DNA of 64,000 nucleotides from Fusibacter sp963666805 (GCA_963666805.2 CAXXWR010000006.1:434001-498000); one strand, 5' to 3'; numbered from the stretch's first letter, positions 9,166-22,561 are shown. Numbers and translations are program-made. The notes: a model not told the origin generated them from the letters alone.

Positions 9166-9564
9166 ATGAATGATATTGTAAACTTGTCATTGCCAAGTAA
9201 GCCAGAGTATGTATCCGTGGCAAGACTTACTGCATCCTATTTGGCAAATAACATGGGCTTTGACATCGAAGCAGTTGAAGATATAAAACTAGCAGTAGGT
9301 GAGGCATGTAATAATGCGGTCATCCATTCTGGGTCTCATGACACATACTATTTAGAATTTACTAAAGAAGCTGAAAAATTAGTAATAGCAGTTAAAGATT
9401 CAGGTAGTGGTTTTAGTTTATCAGACTATAAAGAGCCCAAACTAGAAGACCCTCAAGAAAATGGTCTAGGTTTATTTATTATTAAAGCATTAATGGATGA
9501 TGTCAATATAGATTCTGAAAAAGGGAATGGAACGCAAATTATAATGAGTAAATCTTTAGAATAA
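9166..9564 (+). CDS. rsbW: Anti-sigma serine kinase (RsbW type)
   Basis: A 132-residue GHKL-fold serine kinase that both sequesters the sigma factor and phosphorylates the anti-anti-sigma protein. ATP-site motifs are visible: the N box EACNNAVIHS with E46 and N50, the G1 box with D78 in KDSGSGF, and the G2 box NGLGLFIIK. The N-terminal segment LSLPSKPEYVSVARLTASYL is characteristic of RsbW-like proteins rather than SpoIIAB. It lies between its substrate RsbV and its target sigma factor. The ATG at 9166 is preceded by AGAGGTG. No phosphatase (RsbU-like) gene is seen in the window, so the activating signal is unknown. Confidence 0.85.
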   Translation: MNDIVNLSLPSKPEYVSVARLTASYLANNMGFDIEAVEDIKLAVGEACNNAVIHSGSHDTYYLEFTKEAEKLVIAVKDSGSGFSLSDYKEPKLEDPQENGLGLFIIKALMDDVNIDSEKGNGTQIIMSKSLE

Positions 9565-9593
9565 AATATTCAACTTATTAGGGGCTGGTATTC

Positions 9594-10382
9594 ATGGATA
9601 GAAGGGCACATCAAAAACGATCAAAAGAATTTAAAGATATCGGGACAAAAGAATTGTTTGTCATGTATCGTGACGACCGTGATTTAAAAATAAGGAATGA
9701 GCTCATTCAGAGACATATGTATATTACTGAGATCCTCGCAAAAAAATATATTAATAAAGGTATTGACTATGAAGACATTTTTCAAGTGGCTTCATTAGGA
9801 CTTATATATGCGATTGAAAGGTTTGATGTAGATAAAGGCTTTGAATTTTCAAGTTTTGCGACCCCAACAATTATTGGCGAAATTAAAAAATATTTTCGTG
9901 ATAAAGGCTGGTCAGTTCGTGTGCCAAGAAGAATTCAAGAGTTATCCAAAAAAATAAATCTGGCAAAAGCAAAATTGCAACAAGATTTACAGCGCGTACC
10001 TAAAATCAATGATATTGCTGAGTACTTAAATGTTTCAGAAGAAGAAGTCATTGAGGCGATGGAAGCTTCACAAGTATATACACCTAAATCACTGGATATT
10101 TCTTATGACACATCAGGTGACGATAAGGATATTCAATTACAAGATATCATTGGAAAAGATGATAAATATTTTGATACCATTGAGAATAGAGATTTTATTA
10201 AAATGTGTCTCAAAAAACTCAATGAAGTTGAAATAAAAATTGTCAATGATCGATTTTTTGAAAATAAAACGCAGATACAGGTGGCTGATGAACTCAATGT
10301 TTCACAGATGACTGTATCCCGTATGGAGAAAAAAATCATTAAGAAGTTTAGAAAAGAATTGGCTAAACTGAATGAAATTTAA
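9594..10382 (+). CDS. sigB: RNA polymerase sigma factor, SigB/SigF/SigG family
   Basis: An alternative sigma factor of 262 residues with regions 2, 3 and 4. Region 2 includes DIFQVASLGLIYAIERFD and the segment SSFATPTIIGEIKKYFRD, followed by WSVRVPRRIQEL, which closely matches SigB and differs from the corresponding SigF sequence. Region 4 ends with an HTH, IQVADELNVSQMTVSRMEK. It is the third gene of the partner-switching operon and should be held inactive by the kinase upstream. In Clostridia such modules govern stress responses; the regulon cannot be read here. A sporulation-specific role cannot be excluded. An intrinsic terminator follows the stop. Confidence 0.85.
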   Translation: MDRRAHQKRSKEFKDIGTKELFVMYRDDRDLKIRNELIQRHMYITEILAKKYINKGIDYEDIFQVASLGLIYAIERFDVDKGFEFSSFATPTIIGEIKKYFRDKGWSVRVPRRIQELSKKINLAKAKLQQDLQRVPKINDIAEYLNVSEEEVIEAMEASQVYTPKSLDISYDTSGDDKDIQLQDIIGKDDKYFDTIENRDFIKMCLKKLNEVEIKIVNDRFFENKTQIQVADELNVSQMTVSRMEKKIIKKFRKELAKLNEI

Positions 10383-10410
10383 TTTTATGATGCGTAAAAT
10401 GAAGAAGACT

Positions 10411-10443
10411 AGCACAAAACAATCATTGTTTTGTGCTTTTTTT
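10411..10443 (+). terminator. Terminator after sigB
   Basis: AGCACAAAACA and TGTTTTGTGCT form a perfect 11-bp stem around an ATCAT loop at 10411-10437. It is followed by a run of seven T at 10437-10443. Confidence 0.9.
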
Positions 10444-10526
10444 GTATATAAATTTTGAAAAAATAAAAAAGTTTGCACATTTTTAGAGGGATAACCGTTA
10501 TACATATAGAGGGGGAAAAAACTGAA

Positions 10527-10985
10527 ATGGATGAACAATACGATAAAATATACCGCTATTGCTATTATAAAGTTGGAGATGCATCTTTAGCAGAAGATTT
10601 GACACAAGAAACATTCTTAAAGTTTTTTTCTCAAAATAAAACCATTAAATCCGGAAAAACAATGGCTTATCTTTATACAATTGCCAGAAATAATTGCATG
10701 GATGTTTTTAGAAAGCAAAAAAGAGAAATCCTTGATTGCGATTCCTCATTATTTGAACAAGTGACATCGGTGGATATGACAGATACCTTCATAGAGTCAA
10801 TAGACTTATCAAATGCACTTTCAAAGCTCAGTTCAGAAGAAAAAGAATTGATTTTATTAAGGTATGCCAATGAACTTAAAATAAAGGAGATTGCAGCCTT
10901 TAAAAATGAAAGCAGGTTTACGATTAGTCGTAAAATTAATCGCATCATTGAGAATTTAAAGAATGAATTAAAAGGAGAGGCGTAA
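10527..10985 (+). CDS. ECF-type RNA polymerase sigma factor
   Basis: A short sigma-70 family protein of 152 residues with only regions 2 and 4. Region 2 is seen in YDKIYRYCYYKVGDASLAED and LTQETFLKFF; region 4 in LSSEEKELILLRYANELKIK and the HTH that follows. The ATG at 10527 is chosen because an AGAGGGGG site lies 11 bases upstream and region 2 begins at once; an earlier in-frame start at 10473 would add 18 residues not typical of the family. The next gene starts two bases after the stop, linking it to a membrane protein and an ABC transporter. No zinc-binding anti-sigma motif is seen in the partner. Confidence 0.85.
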   Translation: MDEQYDKIYRYCYYKVGDASLAEDLTQETFLKFFSQNKTIKSGKTMAYLYTIARNNCMDVFRKQKREILDCDSSLFEQVTSVDMTDTFIESIDLSNALSKLSSEEKELILLRYANELKIKEIAAFKNESRFTISRKINRIIENLKNELKGEA

Positions 10986-10987
10986 GG

Positions 10988-11770
10988 ATGAAATCTTTAA
11001 AAACATCAAAAAATGATCCCTATAGATTGAAAATTGAAAAAGAAATTAGACAGTATTTTGACGCTCCTCAGCCCAAAAGAAAAGCCGAATTTTTAAGTAG
11101 CTTGCCAAAACCTAGAATGTCACACACAAAATTCATTATCAATCAAATCAGATATATTGATTTATCTTTTTGGATTGCAACTCTTTTTTGCATACTTATA
11201 GAAGTCGCTATAATCGTAATGAGTCAATCTTCATTAGAAAAAACATTATTTGCTTTTCAACTATCTAAAGAGAACGTATGGCTTATTTTCTCTCTCTTAC
11301 CACTCTTTACGATGTTGTCATCGGTAGAACTTTTTAAGTCATATATCAATAATACAGATGAAATCGAAAAGTCATGTTTTTATAATTTAGAACAGATCTT
11401 TTTAGCACGGATCATTATCATTGGTGTTTTTAATATTCTCATCCTCGGTTTACTTGTAGTTACTTTAAAAATAATTGACCCCATACATTATTTAGAAATG
11501 ATGGTCTATCTTTTAATCCCTTACCTTATCAGTGGTAATTTGAATTTATTGATACTCAAACACATTAGGGGCAAAGAAGGCAGGTTTATTAGCATTACTA
11601 TTTCACTATTTGTAGGTCTACTAAGCTTTTTCTTGAAAACAGATTATCCTCAAATTTATAGCAGTGAGTACTCAGTACAGTGGATGAGTCTTTTGATAAG
11701 CGTATTACTTTTACTCAGTATTCAAATTTATCATCTTATTCATAAAAGGAGAACAGTTTATGCAGCTTAA
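10988..11770 (+). CDS. Multi-pass membrane protein, possible anti-sigma or ABC partner
   Basis: Not recognised as a named family. The 260-residue product has a charged cytoplasmic N-terminus of about 55 residues (Lys/Arg-rich, with PQPKRKAEFLSSLPKPRMSH), then about six membrane segments near residues 58-78, 95-113, 142-162, 166-188, 203-218 and 232-250. An N-terminal soluble segment followed by membrane helices, directly behind an ECF sigma gene, fits a membrane-anchored anti-sigma factor; this is inference. Its end overlaps the ABC ATPase gene by 11 bases. AAAGGAGAGG lies upstream of the ATG at 10988. Confidence 0.7.
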   Translation: MKSLKTSKNDPYRLKIEKEIRQYFDAPQPKRKAEFLSSLPKPRMSHTKFIINQIRYIDLSFWIATLFCILIEVAIIVMSQSSLEKTLFAFQLSKENVWLIFSLLPLFTMLSSVELFKSYINNTDEIEKSCFYNLEQIFLARIIIIGVFNILILGLLVVTLKIIDPIHYLEMMVYLLIPYLISGNLNLLILKHIRGKEGRFISITISLFVGLLSFFLKTDYPQIYSSEYSVQWMSLLISVLLLLSIQIYHLIHKRRTVYAA

Positions 11771-12641
11771 TATTGAAGAATTAACTAAAAAATACAATGA
11801 AAAAATAGCGTGTAATCATATTAATTTGTCTTTAACCCCAGGTGTTTATGGTCTTTTAGGTGCAAATGGGGCAGGTAAAACCACACTTATGCGAATGATT
11901 TGTGGTGTTCTTGACCCTAGTTCTGGAAAAATTACAATGGATAATCTATCAGTAGGAGAAGAAGCCTACCGTGATATGCTGGGCTACCTTCCTCAAAATT
12001 TTGGTTACTATCCAGAATTTACTGCAAAAAAATTCATGTTATACGTAGCAGCCTTAAAGGGATTAGACGCCAAAATGGCTAAGAAGAAAATAAAGGAACT
12101 TCTTGAACTTGTAGATCTTAGTAATCAAATGAACCAAAAAATCAAAACCTTTTCAGGCGGAATGAAACAAAGATTGGGTATAGCACAGACACTTATCAAT
12201 GACCCCAAAATATTAGTATTAGATGAACCGACAGCGGGTCTTGATCCTAAAGAACGCATCCGATTCAGAAACATTATTTCAAAACTAGGGAGTGATCGGA
12301 TTGTTATCTTATCAACTCATATCGTTTCAGATGTAGAGTATATTGCAAGTAAAGTGATTATTTTAAAAGAAGGAGAAATTATTCAAATAGGAACAAGAGA
12401 TGAGCTTCTTTCAGTTGTTAGACCTTATATTTGGGAAGGTTACCTGGAAGCTAACTTAGCAGAAAAGTATCTTCTTGAATCTCCCATTCTCAATTATAAA
12501 GAAGAAAATGGCAAGGTGCGCGTTAGAATTATAAATAAAGAAAAACCTTTTGACAGTGCAATAAGACCTGAAGTAACGCTTGAAGACCTGTATTTATACT
12601 ATTTTAATGATGAGATTTCAGATTCAAAAAAGACACACTAA
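11760..12641 (+). CDS. ABC transporter ATP-binding protein
   Basis: The nucleotide-binding subunit of an ABC-2 type exporter. The 293 residues include Walker A GANGAGKT at 34-41, the Q loop in YLPQNFGYYP, the signature FSGGMKQR at 131-138, Walker B ILVLDEPTAGLDP with D155 and E156, and the H loop in LSTHIVSD. A C-terminal extension of about 80 residues has no recognisable motif. The start overlaps the preceding membrane-protein gene, indicating translational coupling. The permease gene follows after 75 bases. Substrate is unknown; sigma-linked cassettes of this kind often serve envelope stress or peptide resistance, which is inference. Confidence 0.92.
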   Translation: MQLNIEELTKKYNEKIACNHINLSLTPGVYGLLGANGAGKTTLMRMICGVLDPSSGKITMDNLSVGEEAYRDMLGYLPQNFGYYPEFTAKKFMLYVAALKGLDAKMAKKKIKELLELVDLSNQMNQKIKTFSGGMKQRLGIAQTLINDPKILVLDEPTAGLDPKERIRFRNIISKLGSDRIVILSTHIVSDVEYIASKVIILKEGEIIQIGTRDELLSVVRPYIWEGYLEANLAEKYLLESPILNYKEENGKVRVRIINKEKPFDSAIRPEVTLEDLYLYYFNDEISDSKKTH

Positions 12642-12716
12642 AAGAAGTTATAGAAATCTATAGAGCATAAGTAAAAGTTATAAAAGAATTCTTTTACGAG
12701 AAAGGAGGCATCTATT

Positions 12717-13907
12717 ATGGCAATCTTTTTTCAAATGATAAAATTTGAATACGATAAAATACTCTCTAAAAAATCAGTTAAAATAGCTATATTGATTAGT
12801 ATATTAACCATTATTGTCGTAACAGCATTTGTTATATTTACAAACTATGGAGGCTTTAGTGAATTAAATGAAAGTCGAGAATTAGAACGCAGTATCAATG
12901 GGAGAGATATAGATGAGCGTTTATTAATGGAGGCAGCAAAGGCCTATCAGACATTTCCAGAGGATATTAATCCAGAATCTAAACGCTATTTTGAGGTGAA
13001 TGCGAAGTATGGCGCTTCATTTGAGTTTGCTAGAGCTATTTTAAGAAATGATAGTTCAAGATATTCATGGCGGGAATTTGCAAATACCTCACACCAAACT
13101 TTTTCTGAGATATATGATACAAGGCAAGATAAAATCGATGGACAAATTAATCATTTAAAGATTAGTAACCCCATAAAGACACAGCTTAAAGAAGAATCTT
13201 TAGAGGTTAAAACACCTTTTAAATACAATTACCATGTAGGTTATGATCGCTTTTTCAAATTGACTTTTTTTGTCATGATGATTATTCTCTTTTTAGTAAG
13301 CATGTGTGTGGCTCCTCTTTTTGCAGGGGAGTATACATCGGGGATGGACCAGCTTATTCTTTCGTCAAAAAATGGTAAACAGAAATTGATTTTGGCAAAA
13401 TTGTTGACAGGTATAACCTTAAGTATTGTGATTACAGTAGTTGGGATGCTGATACTCTATCTAACTTCATCACTCATATATGGCATGGACTCAGCAGATG
13501 TTCCCTTTCAGCTATTTTTAGGACAAACAATCTACGCTTTGACCATGAAAGAAGCCGTTCAAATGATAGTCATAACATCAACTGCTGGGGCGATATTTTA
13601 CACGAGCATAGCCATGTTTTTCTCATCAAAACTAAAATCTTCATTTTCAGTTATGGTTATTTTGGCGATTATTATAGTACTTCCTATTGTTATCACCTCA
13701 TCGACAAGTTATCCTATCTTGTACAATAGTTTAAGGTTACTCCCCTTAAATGCATCAAATCCGAGTCTCATTTTTAGTACGCTCCCTTATCAGATGCTGG
13801 GATATATGATAAAACCTTATGTCTTTTTACCCATTTTATCCCTTGTACTTAGCATCATCCTCTTACCCTTTACCTATTGTATTTTTAAAAGACATCAAGT
13901 CTCATAA
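12717..13907 (+). CDS. ABC-2 type permease
   Basis: The membrane subunit of the exporter, 396 residues. One membrane helix lies near residues 22-44, a large extracytoplasmic loop of about 130 residues follows (polar, with a DIDERLLMEAAKAYQTFPED stretch), then about five helices from residue 180 on. The segment FAGEYTSGMDQLILSSKNGK is the conserved cytoplasmic motif of ABC-2 permeases. A clear GAAAGGAGG precedes the ATG. The 75-base gap from the ATPase gene contains an inverted repeat, GTAAAAG with CTTTTAC, which could adjust the ratio of the two subunits by mRNA processing; that is inference. Confidence 0.85.
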   Translation: MAIFFQMIKFEYDKILSKKSVKIAILISILTIIVVTAFVIFTNYGGFSELNESRELERSINGRDIDERLLMEAAKAYQTFPEDINPESKRYFEVNAKYGASFEFARAILRNDSSRYSWREFANTSHQTFSEIYDTRQDKIDGQINHLKISNPIKTQLKEESLEVKTPFKYNYHVGYDRFFKLTFFVMMIILFLVSMCVAPLFAGEYTSGMDQLILSSKNGKQKLILAKLLTGITLSIVITVVGMLILYLTSSLIYGMDSADVPFQLFLGQTIYALTMKEAVQMIVITSTAGAIFYTSIAMFFSSKLKSSFSVMVILAIIIVLPIVITSSTSYPILYNSLRLLPLNASNPSLIFSTLPYQMLGYMIKPYVFLPILSLVLSIILLPFTYCIFKRHQVS

Positions 13908-14027
13908 AAGGTTTAGGAAGACACTATTTTTTAATGCGGACATTTCAAAAGACACAAGTTGATAAAAAGTGAGTCATTTCCTTTAATGGAGAAAGGCATA
14001 ATAGATGAGGAGATAACCATAAAATAG

Positions 14028-14067
14028 AAAAGACTTCTAATCGCTATAAGTGATTGGAAGTCTTTTT
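14028..14067. terminator. Bidirectional terminator between ABC permease and trpS
   Basis: AAAAGACTTCTAATC pairs with GATTGGAAGTCTTTT (one G-T pair) around a nine-base loop. T-runs lie on both sides. It serves the two convergent transcripts. Confidence 0.88.
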
Positions 14068-14113
14068 AAGTGAAGTCACTATTATAAAGGTATTTTATCA
14101 TAGCACTCTATCT

Positions 14114-15100
14114 CTAGAACGTTAAGAAACCCACTTTCTTTTTAACACGATCAAGAACGCCATTGGCAATCTCATTAGCTCTTTCTCTACCTTGACCTAA
14201 TACATCATAGACAACACCATCGTTTAAAATACGATTGTATTCATCTTGAACACCTTGAATTTCATCTTGGACAACAAGAACTAAATCTTTCTTGAGATTA
14301 CCATAACCTTGGCCTTCGTATTTTTTGACGAGGTCATCAATACTGTAATCAGAAAACTGAGCATAAATAGTAAGCAGGTTGCTGACACCTGGTTTTTTAT
14401 CTAAATCATAATAGATAGAACCTTCGCTGTCTGTTGTAGCTTTCATAATTGATTTTTTTATCTTATTAGGTGTATCCAATAAAGTAATCTTTGAATGCTC
14501 ATTAGGATTACTTTTACTCATTTTAGTAGTAGGATCATCTAAAGACATAATACGTGCGCCATCTTCAACTTTTGCAATCATAGGTTCTGGTACAACAAAA
14601 GTATCTCCATATTTATTATTGAAGCGGATGGCGATATCTCTTGTGAGTTCTAAATGTTGCTTTTGATCACTTCCAACAGGAACATAGTCAGTATCATAAA
14701 GTAGAATATCCGCAGCCATTAAAACAGGATAAGTAAAGAGGCCACTTGTAACGATATCTTTACCAGCAGATTTATCTTTAAACTGAGTCATGCGGTTAAG
14801 TTCTCCCATATAAGAGTGACAACCAAGAATCCAAGCGAGTTCAGCATGAGCTGGCACTTGTGATTGAACGAACAAAGTCACTTTTTTAGGATCTAAACCT
14901 ATTGCTAAATATAGAGCTGCAAGTTCTATAGTACGTTTTTTAAGTTCTTCAGGATCTTGCGGTATAGTTATAGAGTGCATATTAACGACACAATAGAGAC
15001 AGTCTTTATCATCTTGTTGCTTAACAAAATTCTTCATTGTGACGTAATTACCTAACTGAATTTGACCAGTAGGCTGTACACCAGAAAATATTCTTTTCAT
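14114..15100 (-). CDS. trpS: Tryptophanyl-tRNA synthetase
   Basis: A class I aminoacyl-tRNA synthetase that charges tRNA-Trp. The 328-residue length is typical. The N-terminus FSGVQPTGQIQLGN carries the HIGH-equivalent signature, with Gln replacing the first His, a position known to vary in this enzyme. The KMSKS loop is at residues 193-197. The ATG at 15100 is chosen because GGAGGAAATACAA lies directly upstream on the minus strand; an in-frame start five codons earlier would bury it. A consensus promoter lies close upstream, and no T-box or Trp leader peptide is evident, unlike the serS, metG and tyrS genes in this window. Confidence 0.96.
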   Translation of the reverse strand: MKRIFSGVQPTGQIQLGNYVTMKNFVKQQDDKDCLYCVVNMHSITIPQDPEELKKRTIELAALYLAIGLDPKKVTLFVQSQVPAHAELAWILGCHSYMGELNRMTQFKDKSAGKDIVTSGLFTYPVLMAADILLYDTDYVPVGSDQKQHLELTRDIAIRFNNKYGDTFVVPEPMIAKVEDGARIMSLDDPTTKMSKSNPNEHSKITLLDTPNKIKKSIMKATTDSEGSIYYDLDKKPGVSNLLTIYAQFSDYSIDDLVKKYEGQGYGNLKKDLVLVVQDEIQGVQDEYNRILNDGVVYDVLGQGRERANEIANGVLDRVKKKVGFLTF

Positions 15101-15133
15101 TTGTATTTCCTCCATCTAATGATATTTAAACAC

Positions 15134-15162
15134 ATTATAAGCTTTAAAGATAGACCAGTCAA
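15134..15162 (-). promoter_or_regulatory. trpS promoter
   Basis: Read on the minus strand, TTGACT is followed by a 17-base spacer and TATAAT. The -10 end lies about 34 bases before the trpS start codon. The spacing and both hexamers are close to the housekeeping consensus. Confidence 0.8.
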
Positions 15163-15516
15163 GAATAGCAATAGGCGTTAAACAGTTGAATTGAAAAGAC
15201 TTTAAATTCAAAAACAAGAGTATGATTTATCAATAAAAAAGCATACATGCCGAAATCTTCTTAAGCATTAGAAAAGAAAAGACCATCGTATACAATATAC
15301 TTGAAAGCAATAAATAGCAGTATTGATAAACCTCAGTCGCCTCTTTAAGTGATAAATAGACTGCAAGAGAGATAGAGGTTAAAAAACAGTCTATATATAG
15401 TAGAAAGATGAAATAATGATGCTATCATAACACAAGACGAACAATAAATGGATAGAAGCATTGAAAATTCAGACTTTTCTAACATTAAAAAGTTTGAAAA
15501 AACTTGATAAAAACGG
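15163..15516. other. Intergenic region between trpS and rRNA promoters, no gene seen
   Basis: An AT-rich stretch with no open frame of credible length on either strand, no tRNA, and no convincing terminator or T-box motif. It may contain upstream (UP-like) AT tracts for the rRNA promoters. Confidence 0.6.
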
Positions 15517-15545
15517 TTGACTTACTTAGTGATCTATAGTAAGAT
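15517..15545 (+). promoter_or_regulatory. rRNA operon promoter P1
   Basis: TTGACT at 15517-15522, a 17-base spacer and TAAGAT at 15540-15545, with A/T-rich tracts upstream. A small hairpin GCCG-N7-CGGC follows at 15555-15569. Confidence 0.8.
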
Positions 15546-15657
15546 TATCAAGTCGCCGGTTGAAACGGCAACACGCAAGACATCAGCAAGTATGGAATGA
15601 CAAGAAATTTTAAAAAAGGTTTTTCAATCTTCAACGAAAAACTTCGAAAAAAAGTTC

Positions 15658-15686
15658 TTGACATGATGAAAGAAAGTTGATATACT
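15658..15686 (+). promoter_or_regulatory. rRNA operon promoter P2
   Basis: A perfect TTGACA at 15658-15663, 17-base spacer and TATACT at 15681-15686, about 235 bases before the 16S 5' end. As with P1, a GC-containing hairpin (CGCT-N6-AGCG, 15698-15711) follows, suggesting that the two promoter units share an ancestor or a common leader function such as antitermination. Confidence 0.85.
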
Positions 15687-15718
15687 AATTAAGCTGTCGC
15701 TTGAGAGAGCGGCACACT

Positions 15719-15748
15719 AAGGACTTTGAAAATTGAATAGCGCAAATG
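15719..15748 (+). other. Left arm of 16S precursor processing stem
   Basis: This 30-base segment (begins AAGGACTTTG, ends AGCGCAAATG) is complementary at 26 of 30 positions, by inspection, to 17469-17498 downstream of 16S. The arms would fold into the long double helix cut by RNase III to release pre-16S rRNA. Confidence 0.8.
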
Positions 15749-15921
15749 AATTAAAAAACACGCAATTCCTTGACGGAGAGCGATCGGAACTTTAGGGTTT
15801 TGATTGAAGGAAGTTAAAGAAAACAAGTGATAAAGCAGATTCGAAAGAATCAACGGAAACGTTTGTAGAAATACAAACAAGCAAGTTAGCTCGTTTTGAG
15901 ATAACAGGCAAACATTAAATT

Positions 15922-20677
<4,756 letters not shown>

Positions 20678-20708
20678 AGCTCAATAGAGAATTAGTTAAG
20701 TTTGTAAT

Positions 20709-20742
20709 GTTTCATTCTATATGCGATTTTGAAAGTTCAACG
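20709..20742 (+). other. Right arm of 23S precursor processing stem
   Basis: The sequence starting GTTTCATTCTATATGCG is the near-perfect complement of 17596-17630, upstream of 23S. It marks the RNase III processing helix. Confidence 0.75.
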
Positions 20743-20809
20743 AATTTTCAAGAAAAAGTAATCTCATTCTCATGAGATTAACATAGAAGGTTTATAGCCT
20801 TCACTCATA

Positions 20810-20925
20810 TCTAGTGACGATAGCGAAGGGGTCACACCTGTTCCCATCCCGAACACAGAAGTAAAGTCCTTCAGCGTCGATGGTACTTGGCGGGCAACTG
20901 CCTGGGAGAGTAGAACGTTGCTAGT
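20810..20925 (+). rRNA. rrf: 5S ribosomal RNA
   Basis: The 5S rRNA of about 116 bases. Helix I is formed by CTAGTGACG at the 5' end and CGTTGCTAG at the 3' end. The core GGGGTCACACCTGTTCCCAT and CCGAACACAGAAGT are universally conserved. It is the last gene of the operon and is followed directly by a terminator. Confidence 0.95.
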
Positions 20926-20929
20926 TAAA

Positions 20930-20968
20930 AAAGAGTTTAGTTGTCAAGACTAAGCTCTTTTTTTGCAT
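20930..20968 (+). terminator. rRNA operon terminator
   Basis: AAAGAGTTTAGT pairs with ACTAAGCTCTTT (one G-T pair) around a seven-base loop, followed by a run of T at 20958-20964. Confidence 0.9.
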
Positions 20969-21064
20969 TTAATTTCTATTTAATTAGAATAATATATTTT
21001 AAAATTCATTAAAGTTTATATAAAATCAAGTCTATTTATTGTAAAATAGTATCGTAAAATCAAT

Positions 21065-21093
21065 TTGACACACTGATTAATTCTGTATAGAAT
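21065..21093 (+). promoter_or_regulatory. Promoter of the GntR-family gene
   Basis: TTGACA at 21065-21070, a 17-base spacer and TAGAAT at 21088-21093, about 30 bases before the start codon. Confidence 0.75.
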
Positions 21094-21122
21094 AAACAGG
21101 AATAGATGACCTTGGAGGATGT

Positions 21123-21812
21123 ATGGATCTTATAGATCAGAAAAAAGAAAATAAATCGTTGACTTCGCTTATATTTGAAAAAATAAGAGAAGATATATTA
21201 AACGGAAGGTATACATCAGGGGATAAATTAGTTGAAATAAAGTTAGCTGATGAACTTGGCGTTAGTCGAACACCAGTAAGAGAAGCTTTAAAGCAACTAG
21301 AACTTGATGGTTTAGTTGACAATATACCTAACAGAGGGGTTGTAGTAAAGGGCATAAGTGTTCAAGATATTGATGATATTTTAACAATAAGGCTTTGTAT
21401 TGAAGGACTTGTTGGCGAGTGGGCAGCTGAACGGATTGATGAAGATGAAATTAAAACATTAGAAGAAATTTATGATTTAATGGAATTCTATACGATGAAA
21501 AATGATGTTGATAAAATATTTGAACTCAACACAAAATTTCATGAAACGCTATACAAGGCAACAAAAAGCAGATACTTAGAAGGCGTACTCAATGATTTTC
21601 AACTGTTTATTAAACGTGCTAGAAATGATTCTTTAAAATCAGAAGGTAGAAGTGACATTGCTTTAACTGAACACTATAAGATTTTAGAAGCACTTAAAAG
21701 ACATGAGCCAATAGAATCTAAAACGGCTCTTATTAAGCACATCACAGCATCCAATAATAATATCAAGAATTTAATGAGACAATCTAAAAAGACCTATTCT
21801 ACTCAAAAATAG
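21123..21812 (+). CDS. GntR-family transcription regulator, FadR/FCD subfamily
   Basis: A DNA-binding regulator of 229 residues. The N-terminal winged helix (about residues 14-76) includes ILNGRYTSGDKLVEIKLADE and LGVSRTPVREALKQLE, the typical GntR recognition helix. The C-terminal all-helical FCD domain (about 85-220) contains FELNTKFHETLYKATKSRYL with the metal-ligand His pattern and a second His in LTEHYKILEALK. FCD regulators sense small carboxylic acids or sugar acids. No catabolic gene adjoins, so neither ligand nor target can be given. An ATG with GGAGG upstream sets the start. A terminator separates it from niaR. Confidence 0.9.
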   Translation: MDLIDQKKENKSLTSLIFEKIREDILNGRYTSGDKLVEIKLADELGVSRTPVREALKQLELDGLVDNIPNRGVVVKGISVQDIDDILTIRLCIEGLVGEWAAERIDEDEIKTLEEIYDLMEFYTMKNDVDKIFELNTKFHETLYKATKSRYLEGVLNDFQLFIKRARNDSLKSEGRSDIALTEHYKILEALKRHEPIESKTALIKHITASNNNIKNLMRQSKKTYSTQK

Positions 21813-21837
21813 GTACTTTTGAATTGACGATAAGATT

Positions 21838-21862
21838 AAGCCATGAGAAATCATGGCTTTTT
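21838..21862 (+). terminator. Terminator after the GntR gene
   Basis: AAGCCATGA pairs with TCATGGCTT around a GAAA tetraloop, followed by a short T-run. Confidence 0.85.
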
Positions 21863-21932
21863 AAGCACATAGCATTTTGTAAGTATAAGGTTCACTTTGA
21901 TAAGTAAGCAGAGTAACCAAAGAGGAGGTTCA

Positions 21933-22451
21933 ATGTCTAAATCAAGAAGAAATCAAATGTTAATTAAATTAGAAAACGCTGATCAACCGATTATTGGTTC
22001 TGATTTAGCTGATTATTTTGGCATATCAAGACAAGTTGTCGTTCAAGATATTGCTATTTTAAGAGCTCAAGGACATGCGATAATTGCTACTTCAAATGGC
22101 TATATGATTAATCCCAAGAGTAATCCCGACCAATTGATTAAGACAATTGTCAGTACCCATGAGGGGGTCGATCTCATGCGTGAAGAATTAGAAATTATTG
22201 TTGATTATGGTGGTAAAATAATCAATGTGATTGTTGAGCATCCTGTTTATGGTGAGATAACAGGGACGTTAATGATTAAATCTAAAGAAGATATTGATCG
22301 TTTTATGCGCAAAGTAATAGAAACTGAGGCCAAGCCTTTAGCTGTTTTAACAGAAGGTGAGCACATCCATACTATAGAAGTTCCTAGTGAGAAAATATAT
22401 GAATTAATGTTATTAGAGTTAAAGAAAAAAGGCTTTATTAAAAAAGTTTAA
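21933..22451 (+). CDS. niaR: NiaR-type niacin-responsive repressor (HTH and 3H domains)
   Basis: A 172-residue regulator with an N-terminal HTH (LADYFGISRQVVVQDIAILR, about residues 22-45) and a C-terminal 3H domain (about 70-168). The 3H domain is named for conserved histidines, seen here in STHEG, VEHPVYGE and EGEHIHTIEV. In Firmicutes this family represses NAD-precursor uptake or synthesis genes with nicotinate as co-repressor. No nad or niacin-transporter gene that I recognise lies next to it; the following gene is an orphan PTS IIC-type permease. The ATG at 21933 is preceded by GAGGAGG; an earlier in-frame ATG at 21897 would lack a site. Confidence 0.8.
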   Translation: MSKSRRNQMLIKLENADQPIIGSDLADYFGISRQVVVQDIAILRAQGHAIIATSNGYMINPKSNPDQLIKTIVSTHEGVDLMREELEIIVDYGGKIINVIVEHPVYGEITGTLMIKSKEDIDRFMRKVIETEAKPLAVLTEGEHIHTIEVPSEKIYELMLLELKKKGFIKKV

Positions 22452-22504
22452 TGAGCGAGTTTAACAAAGCAGTTTAATTTAATAAATTAAAAAATAAATT
22501 AAAG

Positions 22505-22552
22505 AGTGTCTAAAATATAGAATGAAGTCGTATTTTAAGGCACTTTTTTATT
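22505..22552 (+). terminator. Probable terminator after niaR
   Basis: An imperfect stem between GTGTCTAAAATA and TATTTTAAGGCAC, with a mismatch and a bulge, is followed by six T. It is a weaker structure than the other terminators in the window. Confidence 0.55.
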
Positions 22553-22561
22553 ATTTTTACT

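Noticed and set aside
8827..10382. Annotation of the sigma operon as spoIIAA-spoIIAB-sigF
   Set aside because: The sigma factor's SSFATPTIIGEIKKYFRD and WSVRVPRRIQEL segments resemble SigB and differ from SigF; the kinase is also shorter and RsbW-like.
15101..15516. Possible T-box or Trp attenuator upstream of trpS
   Set aside because: No T-box core motif or Trp-rich leader peptide is found, and a consensus promoter lies only 34 bases from the start codon.
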